The translations under genes and the position numbers were made by a program. The notes beneath the pieces were generated by a model, which did not search any database, was not told the origin of the DNA, and was given only the letters and a program-made list of their open reading frames with translations. This document shows positions 9,433-21,014 of a stretch of 64,000 nucleotides of DNA, one piece after another (the first letter of the stretch is position 1; each line of letters begins with the position of its first letter). The stretch is from Eretmocerus hayati. Its lineage: Eukaryota; Arthropoda; Insecta; Hymenoptera; Aphelinidae. The stretch spans positions 69,062,172 to 69,126,171 of the forward strand of contig CM056744.1 in NCBI GenBank assembly GCA_029851415.1, written 5' to 3'.

Positions 9433-11193
9433 GAATTCCACGCCAAAGCGACCTACGGGAAGGGGTCATCTCTCAGATTCTTTTTTAACCTTTTTCATTC
9501 GATTCTATGGCCCAAAATAGGAACTTTGGACCACTTATGGGGCCCAAAAAAAATTTCTCCTCTCCATTGCACGCACATCCGTCAACAGACCGAAAATTTA
9601 TCATGTAAAAATCGATGCTCTTTTATTCACGAAAATGGGAATATTTCGAGTTTTTGAATAGCTATCGATTAGCGGATTTAAGCATCTGGAAGGGCATCAA
9701 AAAACCTATCAAAAACGTTGTCGAAAATTCCTTTTCTGTGATTTGGGGGCCTCCTGGAGGCAAAAGAGTGTTTTTCACTAAAATGTTGATTTCTCAAAAA
9801 GCCATTTCTTTTATTTTCTTGAAATCACATAATTGACGTGAAATTTTGCATTCTTTCGAAAAAAATGGGTTTCAGAGAAGTTTGGGGCGATCCAAGTGAC
9901 TTATGAGCCATTTTTTGAAAATGCGATTTTTTCGGTTTCAGAAAAAGGCGATTTTCTGCGCATGCGCACAAACAAAGACTTTCGGCGTCACTTTCAATGG
10001 AAAGCTGACAAAATTTCCTATGAAATGACTACCCGCAAAGTTGGAATTCATGCACTGAAACGCGATCTGCAAGGATTAATTATGTCGAATCAAAATCACA
10101 TGAAAATTCAGCCCATTAATGCCTTCGTGGCGCCTGCTGAGATGACACATTCACGAGATCTTCTCGGGAATCATTTTAGAGTACGGAATTGCCCCAAAAA
10201 ATTTCAGATCACATGGTTCCAACGTCAAATTGTCTGAACTTTCGAAATATGCGATGGAGGCGAACCCGAGGTGCTACATTCAATTTTTCGCAATTTTGAA
10301 TGTGAAATATCGTATTTTCTGGCAAAAAATTGAATGTAGCACCTCAGGTTTGCCTCAAACGGGGTTTAATATCGCATATTTCGAAAGTTCATACAATTTT
10401 ACGTTGAAACCATGTGGTCTGAATTTTTTTCAGGTCAATTTCGTACTCAAAATTGAGTCCCGGGAAGATCTCGTGAATGTGTCATCTCAGCAGGCGCCAC
10501 GAAGGCGTTAATGGGCTGAATTTTCATGCGATTTTGATTCGACACGATTAATTATTGCAGATCGCGTTCCAGTGCATGAATTTCAACTTTGCGGGTAATC
10601 ATTTGATAGGAAATTTTGTCAGCTTTCCATTGAAAGTGACGCCGAAAGTCTACGTTTGTGCGCATGCGCAAAAAATCGCCTTTTTCTGAAACCGAAAAAA
10701 TTGCATTTTCAAGAATGGCTCATAAGTCACTTGGATCGCCCCAAACTTCTCTGAAACCCATTTTTTTCGAAAGAACGCAGAATTTTCGTCAAATATATGG
10801 TTTTAAGAAAATAAAAAAAATGGCTTTCTGAGAAATCAACATTTTAGTGGAAAACACTCTTTTGCCTCCAGGAGGCCCCCAAATCACAGAGAAGGAATTC
10901 CCGACAACGTTTTCGATAGGTTTCTTTATGCCCTTTCAGATGCCGTAACCCGCGAATCGACAGCTATTCAAAAACTCGAAATATTCCCATTTTCGTGAAT
11001 AAAAGAGCATCGATTTTTACACGATAAATTTTCGGTCTGTTGACGGATGTGCGTGCAATGGAGAGGAGGATTTTTTTTTGGGCCCTATAGGTGGTCCGAA
11101 GTTCCTATTTTGGGCCATAGAATCGAATGAAAATGGTTAAAAAAGAATCTGAGAGATGACCCCTTTTCGTAGGTCGCTTTGGCGTGAAATCCA
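9433..11193. mobile_element. Foldback/palindromic element A, 1.76 kb
   Basis: Two arms of about 850 bp are inverted copies of each other, meeting near 10290-10327 around a loop of about 36 bp. Outer ends read CACGCCAAAGCGACC on the left and its reverse complement on the right, with weaker similarity (GAATTC/GAAATC) just outside. Arms match closely over their whole length, for example 10033-10140 against 10490-10600. No transposase is visible; the short ORFs on both strands are mirror images. No clear target duplication was found, so the superfamily is open. Confidence 0.88.
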
Positions 11194-11470
11194 TTATATT
11201 ATTTATTCCAGATTCGTTGTATCCAATTGTCCCCCGATAAGAATGAGTCGTCTCAATACAATGCTGTGCTATCGGACACGAATGATTTGCAAATCATTTA
11301 GAAGTGAAATTTTTGGAAATTATAACAATTAAGAGACAAGAAGGGTGCCCTTCCTCCAACAAAATCCCTATATCAGGCTTGCCAACATAAAATCGAAATC
11401 AGGGTTGCCAACCTCACGTTACAAATGTCCCTAGGCGAATGCACATGTCCCTAGATTTGTTTCTATTGTG
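11194..11470. other. Unassigned sequence between foldback A and the TG-rich repeats
   Basis: About 280 bp without an ORF or known motif. It holds a short imperfect direct repeat (GCTTGCCAACATAAAATCG / GGTTGCCAACCTCACG, near 11378-11420). Nothing else is recognisable. Confidence 0.5.
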
Positions 11471-11542
11471 CGCATATACATCCATTGATGGGTTTGTGGA
11501 TCGGTAGGTGTGTTGGTGGATCGGTGGGTCGGTGGGCCGGTA

Positions 11543-11576
<34 letters not shown>

Positions 11577-11663
11577 TGTGTGTGTGATGAAGAGAGAGTT
11601 CATGGTATCCTATTTTGTGAGGCAGTTCAATACACGTACACTTACTAGACGAATACAATGAAT
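11471..11663. repeat. TG-rich simple repeat and partial 179 bp repeat unit
   Basis: GGTSGRTCGG-type repeats are followed by a TG dinucleotide run (about 11541-11586) and then TTTTGTGAGGCAG, which also occurs in the 179 bp units at 13777-14215. This suggests foldback B (11664-13757) landed inside that tandem repeat. Confidence 0.75.
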
Positions 11664-13757
11664 ATGAGTGATTCTGGAGCAAGCTGGACAAAACCGTCAC
11701 CAGGGGGGTCTGGGAGAAATCCGCAAAAATTTTTTCCCATTAGTACTATGTTAAAATAGTACGAAAAATTTTTTTTCAGATTTTTTCGGCCCCCCCTGTG
11801 GGCCCCAGGGCCCATGAAAGGGCCATTTTAGGCCCTTTTTTAGCCTATTCTAGGAAAATCATAGCTCCGACGCAATTCAATATTTTTCAACGTACTTGGG
11901 CGCATTTTTCTCGTCAAGACTAGTACTTCGGAGGAAGAAATTGTCCAAGGCCACCTAGTGAGCCTGACGACTTCTGCCATCTATTTATTGAGAGCAAATT
12001 TTAGCGATTTTTGGGCTCGCTTCAAAGTGATGTAGCTCCCACTAGACATGTGATAATCGACTTTTACAAGTGGTCATTTTGAAGGTCTTGAGAATACCTA
12101 CAATTTGCCTACTTGTAAAAGTCAATTATCGCACTTTTTGTTGGAGCTACAGTTGATACAAGTTGAGCTATTTACGAAAAATTCGAAAATTCAGGACTCG
12201 ATTCCAAAAATATATCTTAATTTTTTTTCACCAAACTTGTGCGAAAATGTTTTTTCAGACATCTTCTTTTAGTAAAAAAAATTTGGAGGAGGTTATTTTT
12301 TTTTCATTTTTTTTGCCGAGCGTTACAAAATGCCGCATTTCGTGGTTTTAGCAAAAACAGCATCTTCGACCACGGTCACATATGCTCCCATCTGGACTGA
12401 TGTGCACCAATCTGTGTGAAAGTACTCCCCAAAGTACCTCCAAGTACGTGTAAGGAGTTGCGGGGACGAGCCTCCGCCCAGGAGCGAGCTGTAGGTTCTA
12501 TTTATCGTGTCAAAAATAGGCATTATTTTGGTTATTCGGGCGTAAGCGACCGAGAGCATGATTTCACTCGTTCTGGCTCACAAATGAGATAATGGGGTAG
12601 AATGAGGATCAAAACATACTTTTCCGACTCAAAATGACCATCTAAACACAATTCCGAGGTCAGTTTTGCTCTAAATAGTCGTCCCTCTGCCCCTCAAGAA
12701 CTTAGATTCTGTCGACGGGTTCTGACCCGTTGAGGCACTAGACGACATTCTAGAGCTAAACTGACCTCGGAATTGTGTTCAGATGGTCATTTTGAGTCGG
12801 AAAAATATGTTTGGATCCTCATTCTAGCCCATTATCTCATTTGTAAGCCAGAACAAGTAAAATCATGCTCTCAGTCGCTTACGCTCGAATAGCCAAAATA
12901 ATGTCTATTTTGGACACGGTGAATAGAACCTACAGCTCGCTCCTGGGTGGAGGCTCATCCCCGCAACTTCTTACACGTACTTGGGGGTACTTTGGAGAGT
13001 ACTTCCACACAGATTGGTGCACATCAGTCCAGATGAGAGCATATGTGACCGTGGTCAAAGATGCTGTTTTTGCTAAAATCACGAAATGCGGCATTTTGTA
13101 ACGCTCGGCAAAAAAAATAAAAAAAAATAACCTCCGCCAAATTTTTTTTACTAAAAGGAGATGTCTGAAAGAACATTTTCGCACAAGTTTGGTGAAAAAA
13201 TATTAAGATTTATTTTTGGAATCGAGTCCTGAATTTTCGACTTTTTCGTAAATAGCTCAACTTGTATCGACTGTAGCTCCAACAAAAAGTGCGATAATTG
13301 ACTTTTACAAGTAGGCAAATTGTAGGTATTTCCAAGACCTTCAAAATGACTACTTGTAAAAGTCGATTATCACATGTCTAGTGGGAGCTACATCACTTTG
13401 AAGCAAGCCCAAAAATCGCTAAAATTTGCTCTCAATAAATAGGTGGCAGAAGTCGTCAGGCTCACTAAGTGGCCTTGGACAATTTTTCTCTCAGAAGTAC
13501 TAGTCTTGACGAGAAAAATGCGCCCAAGTACGTTGAAAAATATTGAATTGCGTCGGAGCTATGATTTTCCTAGAATAGGCTAAAAAAGGGCCAAAATGGC
13601 CCTTTCATGGGCCCTGGGGCCCACAGGGGGGCCGAAAAAATCTGAAAAAATTTTTTTCGTACTATTTCAACATAGTACTAATGGAAAAAAATTTTTGCGG
13701 ATTTTTCCCAGACCCCCCTGGTGACGGTTTTGTCCAGCTTGCTCCAGAATCACTCAT
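11664..13757. mobile_element. Foldback/palindromic element B, 2.09 kb
   Basis: Arms of about 1.0 kb are inverted copies, centred near 12710 with a small hairpin (GACGGGT TCTG ACCCGTT) in the middle. Outer ends start ATGAGTGATTCTGGAGCAAG, with the reverse complement at the right end (13738-13757). The arms include a run near CAGGGGGGTCTGGGA and long A/T homopolymers that match between arms. It shares no sequence with foldback A. The mirror-image ORFs of about 78-84 codons on both strands are a by-product of the inverted arms. No transposase seen. Confidence 0.88.
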
Positions 13758-13776
13758 GTATGTATTCACATTTGAC

Positions 13777-14215
13777 GGCGTGCTGTCACCGGCCCCGAGG
13801 ATATGGATTTGTGTTTACGTGTGTGTGTGTTTCCACCTCTGTGTCTTGTGTTTGTGAGTGTGAGTAGAATCCTCTTTTGTGAGGCAGCCCGGTACACGAG
13901 ATACATTATGTATCCTCCTTACCGCACCAACATATATCGTATACATTGACGTCTTCACTGCGTGTGGGAACCGGCTCGAGGATATAGATTCGAGGTTTTA
14001 TGTATGTAGGTGTGTGTGTTTGAGCATGTCTTGTGAGTGTGTGTAGAATCCTTTTTTGTGAGGCAGCCCGGTACACGAAATACATCATGTATTCTCCTTA
14101 CCGCACCATCATATATCGTAAATAATGACGTCTTAACTGCGTGTGGGAACCGGCTCAAGGATACAGATTCGAGTTTGTATGTATGTGTGTGTGTGTTTGT
14201 TTGAGCATGAAAGTC
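13777..14215. repeat. 179 bp tandem repeat, about 2.5 units, TG-rich
   Basis: Anchor CAGCCCGGTACACGA recurs at 13885 and 14064, a 179 bp period; a partial unit precedes at 13777. Each unit contains GGGAACCGGCTC, a TGTATGTA/TGTGTG run and TTTTGTGAGGCAG. A related partial unit lies left of foldback B. Confidence 0.85.
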
Positions 14216-15318
14216 GTTATTCATTCATATTCAGAAGGCTCATGAATCTGCGATTGTTCGAATTTTCTATTTAATTTGTGAATTTTTAGCGAACTTTCGG
14301 TGGTGGCCCAATTATCGAACTATGATTTGAATCATTTGAGGAAGAGGAGAATTGAAATTCTATTCATCAAACCAATCTTCGAGAACATTCAATGCTATAT
14401 CATCACTGTAACGTAGTTGAACAAATTAAGCCTTTCATTTCAAATAAACTCGGATGATTTTGATTCGATTGTCGTTCCCAATATGAGTTTTCAGTGTTGA
14501 CTGTGTTAGGTCAGGTTTTGTGTAAAACTCGAATACTGAGTGAAGTTCACCATCATAAGAATCGAGGCAGACATGTTCAGATGAGTTTGATACGCTATTT
14601 GGTTGTCCAGTGTCGGGCTAAAAAATTGCTGCTCAGAACAGAGGAAATCCAACAATATGATCTGTGTGAGCTGTGTCAGTGTAGTGTTTTTATGTTTTTT
14701 GAGATACGCCCTGCCTACACCTACAGTAGCTCGGCAACATACGTTCGCAATCTGTCGCACTCAGAGATGAAAGTCTCGATCTCTATGTGAGCCAAGGCAT
14801 CATGCTTTGATGTTACAACTCGTAGTTGTATTCGATTGCACTCAGAGTTATCATTTTTCTGATGGGTTCATATTTTGTTGTTATGGTGTTTGGAAATAAA
14901 TTAAATGAACTGATTTGAAATAATGAGTGTCAAATGGGAAATGATTGAATTGAAATATGCTATGGTCAGTATCATATGATCAACTTAGATCTTGATCACA
15001 ATTTTGATTGATGAATTGACCAATGATATAGTTGTACGATATGGACGCTAATGAGTTTGATAATACCGTGAAGAAGCGCGAAACTTTATGGATGATGGTC
15101 AGCTTGAGAGTTCTCGATATTGGTATATGCTTTAACTATTCGAGAAGGGGAGGTCGGGGCCTAGGGGGAAGGGGTCCCATACACTTCGGTTTGGTAGCGC
15201 CTAATGATGCATTTTAATATAATGAACTATTCATATGATGATGAATAGATTTACTATTTATATGATGATGATTTATATGATAATGAAATATTTTAATATA
15301 ATGAACTAAACCTATGAT
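14216..15318. other. Unassigned sequence
   Basis: About 1.1 kb with no supported gene. The longest open frames (about 85-98 codons around 14494-14790, both strands) lack recognisable domains. Near 15180-15318 a short direct repeat (TTTTAATATAATGAACTA at about 15213 and 15290) and ATGATG-rich runs lie just before the TIR element. Confidence 0.5.
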
Positions 15319-15455
15319 GAACTCAGACTTGCACGATGGGATCTGGATTTTCTTGGTTTCATTTTGTAGATATGATCCGGCCACGGGGTTACGACCTACT
15401 CGGACACCAGCGCTGGTCTACGAGAGAGACAGATGGCCGAGAAACCATTCCCAGT
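15319..15455 (+). repeat. Left terminal inverted repeat (137 bp)
   Basis: Matches the reverse complement of 26374-26510 with scattered substitutions. It contains the perfect 12 bp palindrome ACCAGCGCTGGT and ends GAAACCATTCCCAGT, where the tandem repeats take over. Confidence 0.88.
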
Positions 15456-16350
15456 AGTAATATACGAGTTGAGTCAGACACAGATAAACCAAGGGATGAT
15501 TAGTGGGATCCCGAGAGATTGCATGACGCGATTGCGACGGGGGCGTGCTCATTTTGTAGCTCGACAACAGTAGCAAAAATATATATCCTGGAGATATGAG
15601 CGTGGAGCGAAAATTTGATGATTGCAGGAAAATATGGCTCCCAGTAGTAACAGGTGAGATGAAACAGACATACGACCATAGGGAGCGTACTTAAGATTAC
15701 GAGAGTTTGCACGATGCGATTGAGACGGGCGAGAGGTAATTTTGGAGCTCGATAACTGTAGCAAGTGTGGGTATTCTCAGAATATCAGCGCCGAGTCGGA
15801 GAGGTGATGTATCTCTCAGAATGTATGTTATAGTGGAACAACCCCTACTCAGATTTCGACATTTTCCCAGATATACAACGAATGCACGATCGGACGTCCG
15901 ATTCCATGGGACCCGTCTGTGGATACCGATGAGGCGGAGCCAATGGACCAGGCGGGATATCAGCGCAGGGAAGAGATCCGGCGGGAGGGGGAAAATATGG
16001 CTCTCAGGAGTAACAGACGAGATGGGTCAGACATGCAACCTGGGGAGAGTATTTGAGATTACGAGAGTTTGCACGATGCGATTGAGACGGGCAAGAGCTC
16101 ATTTTGAGGCTCGACAACTGTAGCAAGTTTAGGCATTTTCGGAATATCAACGCTGAGTTGCCAACGAAAGGTGCGTGTCGGGATGTGAGTGACCTTGGAG
16201 AACCACCCCTAATAATATTCCGACATTTTCCCAGATATACAACGAATGCACGATCGGATCTCGGATTCCATGGGACCAGTCTGTGGATACCGATGAGGCG
16301 GAGCCTATGGACTAGGCAAGGTATCAGCGCAGGGAGGAGATCCGGCGGAA

Positions 16351-16370
16351 GGGGGGGGGGGGGGGGGGGG
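16351..16370 (+). repeat. Poly-G run of 20
   Basis: An uninterrupted G homopolymer replaces the usual GGCGGGAGGGGGAA context of the 365 bp unit. It could be real slippage expansion or a sequencing/assembly artefact; run length should be treated as uncertain. Confidence 0.8.
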
Positions 16371-17945
16371 AATATAGCTCTCAGTAGTAACAGACGAGAT
16401 AGGTCAGACATTCGACCTCGGGAGCGTATTTAAGTACACGAGAGTGTGCACGATGCGATTGAGACGGGCGAGAGGTCATTCTGAAGCTCGATAACTGTAG
16501 CAGATGTGGGTGTCCTCGGAATATCAGCACCGAGTCACCGGGGTGATATATCTCTCAGGGTGTATGTGATAGCGGATCAACCCCTATTCAGATTTCGACG
16601 TTTCCCTCGTATACAACGAATGCACGATCGTATCTCGGATTCCGTCAGACATTCGATTTGGGGAGCGTATTTGAGATTACGAGGGTTAGCACGATGCAAT
16701 TGAGACTGGCGAGAGGTCATTTTGGAGCTCGAGGACTGTAGCAAGTGTGGGTATTCTCGGAATATCAGCACTGAGTTGTCAACGAGAGGTGGATCTCGGA
16801 ATGTGAGTGACCTTGCAAAACCACCCCTATTGATATTCTGACATCTCCCCAGATATACATTGAATCCACGATCGTATCTCGGATTCCATGGGACCAGTTT
16901 GTGGATACCGATGAGGCGGAGCCTATGGACCAGGAGGGGTGTCAGCGCAGGGAGGAGATCCGGCGTGAGGGGGGAAAATATGGCTCCCGGTGGTAACAGG
17001 CGAGGTGGGTCAGACATTCGACCTCGGGAGCGTATTTAAGATCACGAGAGTGTGCACGATGCGATAAAGACGGACGAGAGGTCATTCTGAAGCTCAACAA
17101 CTGTAGCAAGTGTGGTTATTCTCGGAATATCAGCGCTGAGTTGCCAACGAGAGGTGGATCTCGGAAAGTGAGTCACCTTGCAAAACCTTCTCTATTGATA
17201 TTCCGACTTTTCCCCAGATATACAACGAATGCACGATCGGATCTCAGATTTCATGGGACCAGTTTGTAGATATTGATGAGGCGGACACTATGGACCAATC
17301 GGGATATCAACGCAGGTAGGAGATCCGGCGAGAGGGGGGATATATGGCTTCGAGTGGTAACAGATGAAATGGGTCAGATATACAACCTGGGGAGCGTATT
17401 TGAGATTACGAGAGTTTGCACGATGCGATTGAGACAGGCAAGAGGGTCATCCTGGAGCTCGACAACTGTAGCAGCGGTCGGTATTCTTGGAATATCAGCA
17501 CTGAGTGGCCAACGAGAGGTGGATCTCGGAATGTGAGTGACCTCGCAGAACAGTCCCTATTGATACTTCGACCTCTTCCCAGATATACAACGAATGCACG
17601 ATCGTATCTCGGATTCCATGGAACCAGTTGGAGGATACCAATGAGGCGGAGCCTATGGACCAGGCGGGGTAACAGCGCAGGGAGGAGATCCGGCGGACGG
17701 GGGGAATTATGGCTCCCAGTAGTAACAGGCGAGGTGGGTCAGACACACGACCCGGGTAGCGTATTTGAGATTACGAGAGTTTATACGATGCGTTTGATAC
17801 GGGCGGGAGGTCATTTTGGAGCTTGACAAGTGTAGCAAGTGTGGGTATCCTTGGGATATCAGCGCTAAGTTGCCAACAAGAGGTGGATCTTGGAATGTGA
17901 GTGACCTTGCAAAACCACCCCTATTGATCTTTCGATATCTCCCCA

Positions 17946-17950
17946 GATAT
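17946..17950. repeat. LINE target-site duplication (GATAT), left
   Basis: GATAT occurs here and again at 23163-23167. In uninterrupted 365 bp units the same site reads CCCCAGATATACAACG, so the LINE inserted within the repeat. Confidence 0.75.
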
Positions 17951-18131
17951 TTTATTTTATTCTATTTCATTTCAATCAATATACGGGCAGTAAGCCCTTT
18001 ACAAGAATATTCTTCATCATGATGCATAGATACAAAAAACAGAGCGTCTTAGAAATCTAAGTTTAGAGTATTAATTTGTACACAAAATTATAACAGCAGA
18101 AACAAATAATAACGTAATTCATGGGTAGAAT

Positions 18132-21014
18132 TTAATGAAACAAACATAACTTTTGCATGGCTGCATGCTTAAATGGCACATATGTGGTAAGGTCTCTGAT
18201 GCTGGCTGGTAAGTCATTCCAGGTGCGACACAACCTGGACGCCACTGAGTTATAATTCAAATTACTCCTAAACTTACACATATGGAGCGGTCTAGAGTCT
18301 CTCACCGGGCACGGATTTTGACGAGGTCGAAAGAGAGAGGTGACGAAAGTGCAGTTTACTTTACCGTTAAGGGCATTCCAGACAAAAGCAGCGTCTTTGA
18401 AGTTATGGAGAGATTTTATGGTGCAAAGATTATGTTTTTTTGAAATTTCACTAAAGTCATGATCAAAAGGATGCATAGGAAGCCCAGTTCTATCAGACGA
18501 AGTTCTAAGAAATCGCCGCTGAACTGATTCAAGTTCAGCTATCCTATACTCGTGGTGAGGTGTCCATATTATAGAGCCATATAGCAAGGATGGCACAACT
18601 AAACTTTTGTATAGATGAAGAAAAGATTTAGGATTTTCAAAGTCACGTGTATTTCGGCTAATGAAACCCAAGTTCTTGAATGCTTTAGAGACACTCGCGT
18701 TAATATGCCTACTGAAATCTAGATTAGATTCAAAGATTACTCCTAAGTCACTGAAACCTGACACTTTTTCGATAACTTGGGTGGAAATAAAGTAATCAAA
18801 ATGGATTGGAAATAGGCTACGACTAATAGACATATTTTTACATTTGGTTATATTCAAGGTCAGACCATTCTGAATAGCCCAGTTGACAATATTTGTCAAA
18901 TCATCCTGCAGGAACTTACAATCATCCAGGGTACTTATACGTCTGAAAAGTTTTACATCATCCGCATATAGCAGACATTCTGAATGATTAACCACACTAG
19001 CAATGTCATTGATAAAGATATTAAACTGTACGGGCCCAAGATGTGAGCCCTGTGGGACGCCTGATGTGACTTTGATGGGATTCGAAAAATGACCATTGAA
19101 TTTCACAATCTGGTACCTATCAGAGAGATACGATTCGATCCATTTAGCAAGCTGTACAGGGGTACCTAAATTATGCAGTTTACCTAGTAGTAATTTGTGA
19201 TCGAACGTGTCAAATGCTTTGGAAAAATCTAGATATAAAACATCTGTTTGCAGATGACAGTCAAGATTTTTTAATGCAAAGTCATAGAATTTCATCAGAT
19301 TTGTTATTGTTGATTTACCTTTCATAAAACCATGTTGATTCAAAATTAGACGATCTACAACTGCCGCGTACAATTTATCAGCAATAATAGAATCAAAAAT
19401 CTTAGCAATGGCATCAGGGGTAGAGATAGGGCGGTAGTTCGTTGCAGAAGATTTAGGTCCATTTTTGTGAATCGGAGTGACATATGAATTTCTCCAGGCT
19501 GACGGAAAAATACTTGACTCAATAGATTTATTGAAGAGATAAGCAATAGGTTCAGATAAAGTATAACAGCATTTTTTCAGAAAGCTCATAGAAATGCCAT
19601 CAGGGCCAGTTGAGTGTGAATCTTTCATATTTTGAATTGAATCCTCTACTTCCTTCACTGTTATATTCAAGCCAATGTCTATCATTTCACAATCAATTAA
19701 ATCACATTGTAAATCAGATTTCGTATAGACCGAGCCAAAGTAATCCGAGAATAAATTAGCAATTTCTTTTCCTGAAGCACCAATCCTATCCTTCCAACTG
19801 ATATTATTTGGTAATGCATTTGGTTTCTTCAGTCTATTGATGTATGACCAGAAAGACATAGAGCCATTGTGCAGGTTATTTTCAACATTATCGATATAAT
19901 CACGATAGCAGATTCTAATTAGTCTAATGCATTTAGCTCGGAGACGTTTAAACTCAATGTAGTCACTATCAATCCCAGTACGTTTCCAGTTATTGTGGCA
20001 AATTTTCTTATCGATGATTGAGGAGATTAGCTCGTTAGAATACCATCTGGGGTATGAATTTTTATCATTGCCATGGAACTTCTTGAACGGTGTAAATTCA
20101 TCAATAGGACGGCCTATTGTATTGTAAAAGTCCTGCAGATTTGACTCAACATCATCACTATTAGAAAAAATGTCCTCCCAATTGATGTCAACCAGATGCT
20201 CAGAGATTTTATCATAATCAGCATGTGCAAAATCATACATCTTTGAAGTGCCAAAGGTATTTTTAATAGTGCAATTTGAATGTAATTCAACACTGAAATA
20301 ATGAGGAATATGATGATCATCAACAGGAACCAGGCAATCAGTAGCGGTGTAAGCAGATACATTACTTAAATTAGTAAAAAACAGATCTAATGTATACGGT
20401 TTATCATGTGGCACAGGGAAAAACTGATTCATATCTAGGAATGAATATCCATTTTTAATAATGTCAGCACACGTAGTAACTTTGCACACTTTGTTGTCTA
20501 TTGCTTCATACCTCAAGGTAGGAGAATTAGTCCAACTCAATCCAGGCAGATTATAGTCACCAATGACGATGAAGTCACTCTCACGATACTTGTCTGCAAT
20601 CTGGTGCATTATTTGGATGTGATCACTATATACTGATGATGAGGATCCTGGGGGTATAAATGTGCATCCAATGATTAACTTCCCAGTTGATTTTGTATTG
20701 ATGACAGCATATACTTGTTCACAGTTTGTTGAGATAAAGTCACAGCTAGTAGATCCAAGAGATTTGTGAATTGCTATGAGGACACCACCACCACCAGGTA
20801 CATTGACCAACTCACTGTGCCTATCCTTTCTGAAGATAGCATAATTTTCCAATCCAATTTCATTATCAGCAATGCCACCATGCAGCCAGGTCTCAGTGAG
20901 AACTATTCCATGGGGTGTGTATGTGAATAAGTGGATATTGTTTCTCACAGTATTAAGTTTGTTACGTATACTGCGAGCATTCTGATAATAGACTATTAAT
21001 GAAATTTTGAAGAG
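18132..21014 (-). CDS. LINE ORF2: AP endonuclease and reverse transcriptase
   Basis: Open for about 960 codons to TAA at 18132-18134. From the N-terminus: an APE-type endonuclease with NARS near the start, LTETWL, IVIGDYNLPG and DDHHIPHYFSV (GDYN near residue 130 counted from 20948), which would nick target DNA. The reverse transcriptase follows with PIHKNGPKSSATNYRPIS, QHGFMKGKSTITN, YLDFSKAFDTFDH, SGVPQGSHLGP and the catalytic LLYADDVKLF (YADD near residue 661, 18957-18968), then a C-terminal RRFLRT/LCRTWNDLP region. No RNase H domain is seen. Motifs and layout fit the CR1/Jockey group. No stop or frameshift was seen, so it may be active. The frame opens after a TAG at 21015-21017 and has no ATG before the conserved NARS motif; it overlaps the end of ORF1 in the -1 frame. 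Confidence 0.93.
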   Translation of the reverse strand, partial: LFKISLIVYYQNARSIRNKLNTVRNNIHLFTYTPHGIVLTETWLHGGIADNEIGLENYAIFRKDRHSELVNVPGGGGVLIAIHKSLGSTSCDFISTNCEQVYAVINTKSTGKLIIGCTFIPPGSSSSVYSDHIQIMHQIADKYRESDFIVIGDYNLPGLSWTNSPTLRYEAIDNKVCKVTTCADIIKNGYSFLDMNQFFPVPHDKPYTLDLFFTNLSNVSAYTATDCLVPVDDHHIPHYFSVELHSNCTIKNTFGTSKMYDFAHADYDKISEHLVDINWEDIFSNSDDVESNLQDFYNTIGRPIDEFTPFKKFHGNDKNSYPRWYSNELISSIIDKKICHNNWKRTGIDSDYIEFKRLRAKCIRLIRICYRDYIDNVENNLHNGSMSFWSYINRLKKPNALPNNISWKDRIGASGKEIANLFSDYFGSVYTKSDLQCDLIDCEMIDIGLNITVKEVEDSIQNMKDSHSTGPDGISMSFLKKCCYTLSEPIAYLFNKSIESSIFPSAWRNSYVTPIHKNGPKSSATNYRPISTPDAIAKIFDSIIADKLYAAVVDRLILNQHGFMKGKSTITNLMKFYDFALKNLDCHLQTDVLYLDFSKAFDTFDHKLLLGKLHNLGTPVQLAKWIESYLSDRYQIVKFNGHFSNPIKVTSGVPQGSHLGPVQFNIFINDIASVVNHSECLLYADDVKLFRRISTLDDCKFLQDDLTNIVNWAIQNGLTLNITKCKNMSISRSLFPIHFDYFISTQVIEKVSGFSDLGVIFESNLDFSRHINASVSKAFKNLGFISRNTRDFENPKSFLHLYKSLVVPSLLYGSIIWTPHHEYRIAELESVQRRFLRTSSDRTGLPMHPFDHDFSEISKKHNLCTIKSLHNFKDAAFVWNALNGKVNCTFVTSLFRPRQNPCPVRDSRPLHMCKFRSNLNYNSVASRLCRTWNDLPASIRDLTTYVPFKHAAMQKLCLFH

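Larger units (their letters stand above)
15456..17950 (+). repeat. 365 bp tandem repeat array, left part (about seven units)
   Basis: The anchor CTGTAGC recurs at 15756, 16118, 16495, 16736, 17101 and 17466, with a slightly altered GTGTAGC at 17830. Spacings are about 362-377 bp, with one shortened unit of 241 bp. Units share ATACAACGAATGCACGATCG, CCGATGAGGCGGAGCC and CAGTAGTAACAG. The first 300 bp are the most diverged. Open frames here recur in every unit and shift because 365 is not a multiple of three, so they are not genes. Confidence 0.9.

Noticed and set aside
9615..10511. ORFs in foldback A
   Set aside because: Mirror-image arm sequence; no transposase motifs.
11541..11587. Telomere-like repeat
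   Set aside because: A plain TG dinucleotide run in a minisatellite context, with no TTAGG or TTAGGG units.
12323..13184. Matching 78-codon ORFs on both strands in foldback B
   Set aside because: Identical because the arms are inverted copies; stop-bounded at random and without domains.
14494..14790. 98-codon ORF
   Set aside because: No recognisable domain, an equally long ORF overlaps on the other strand, and no codon or splice evidence.
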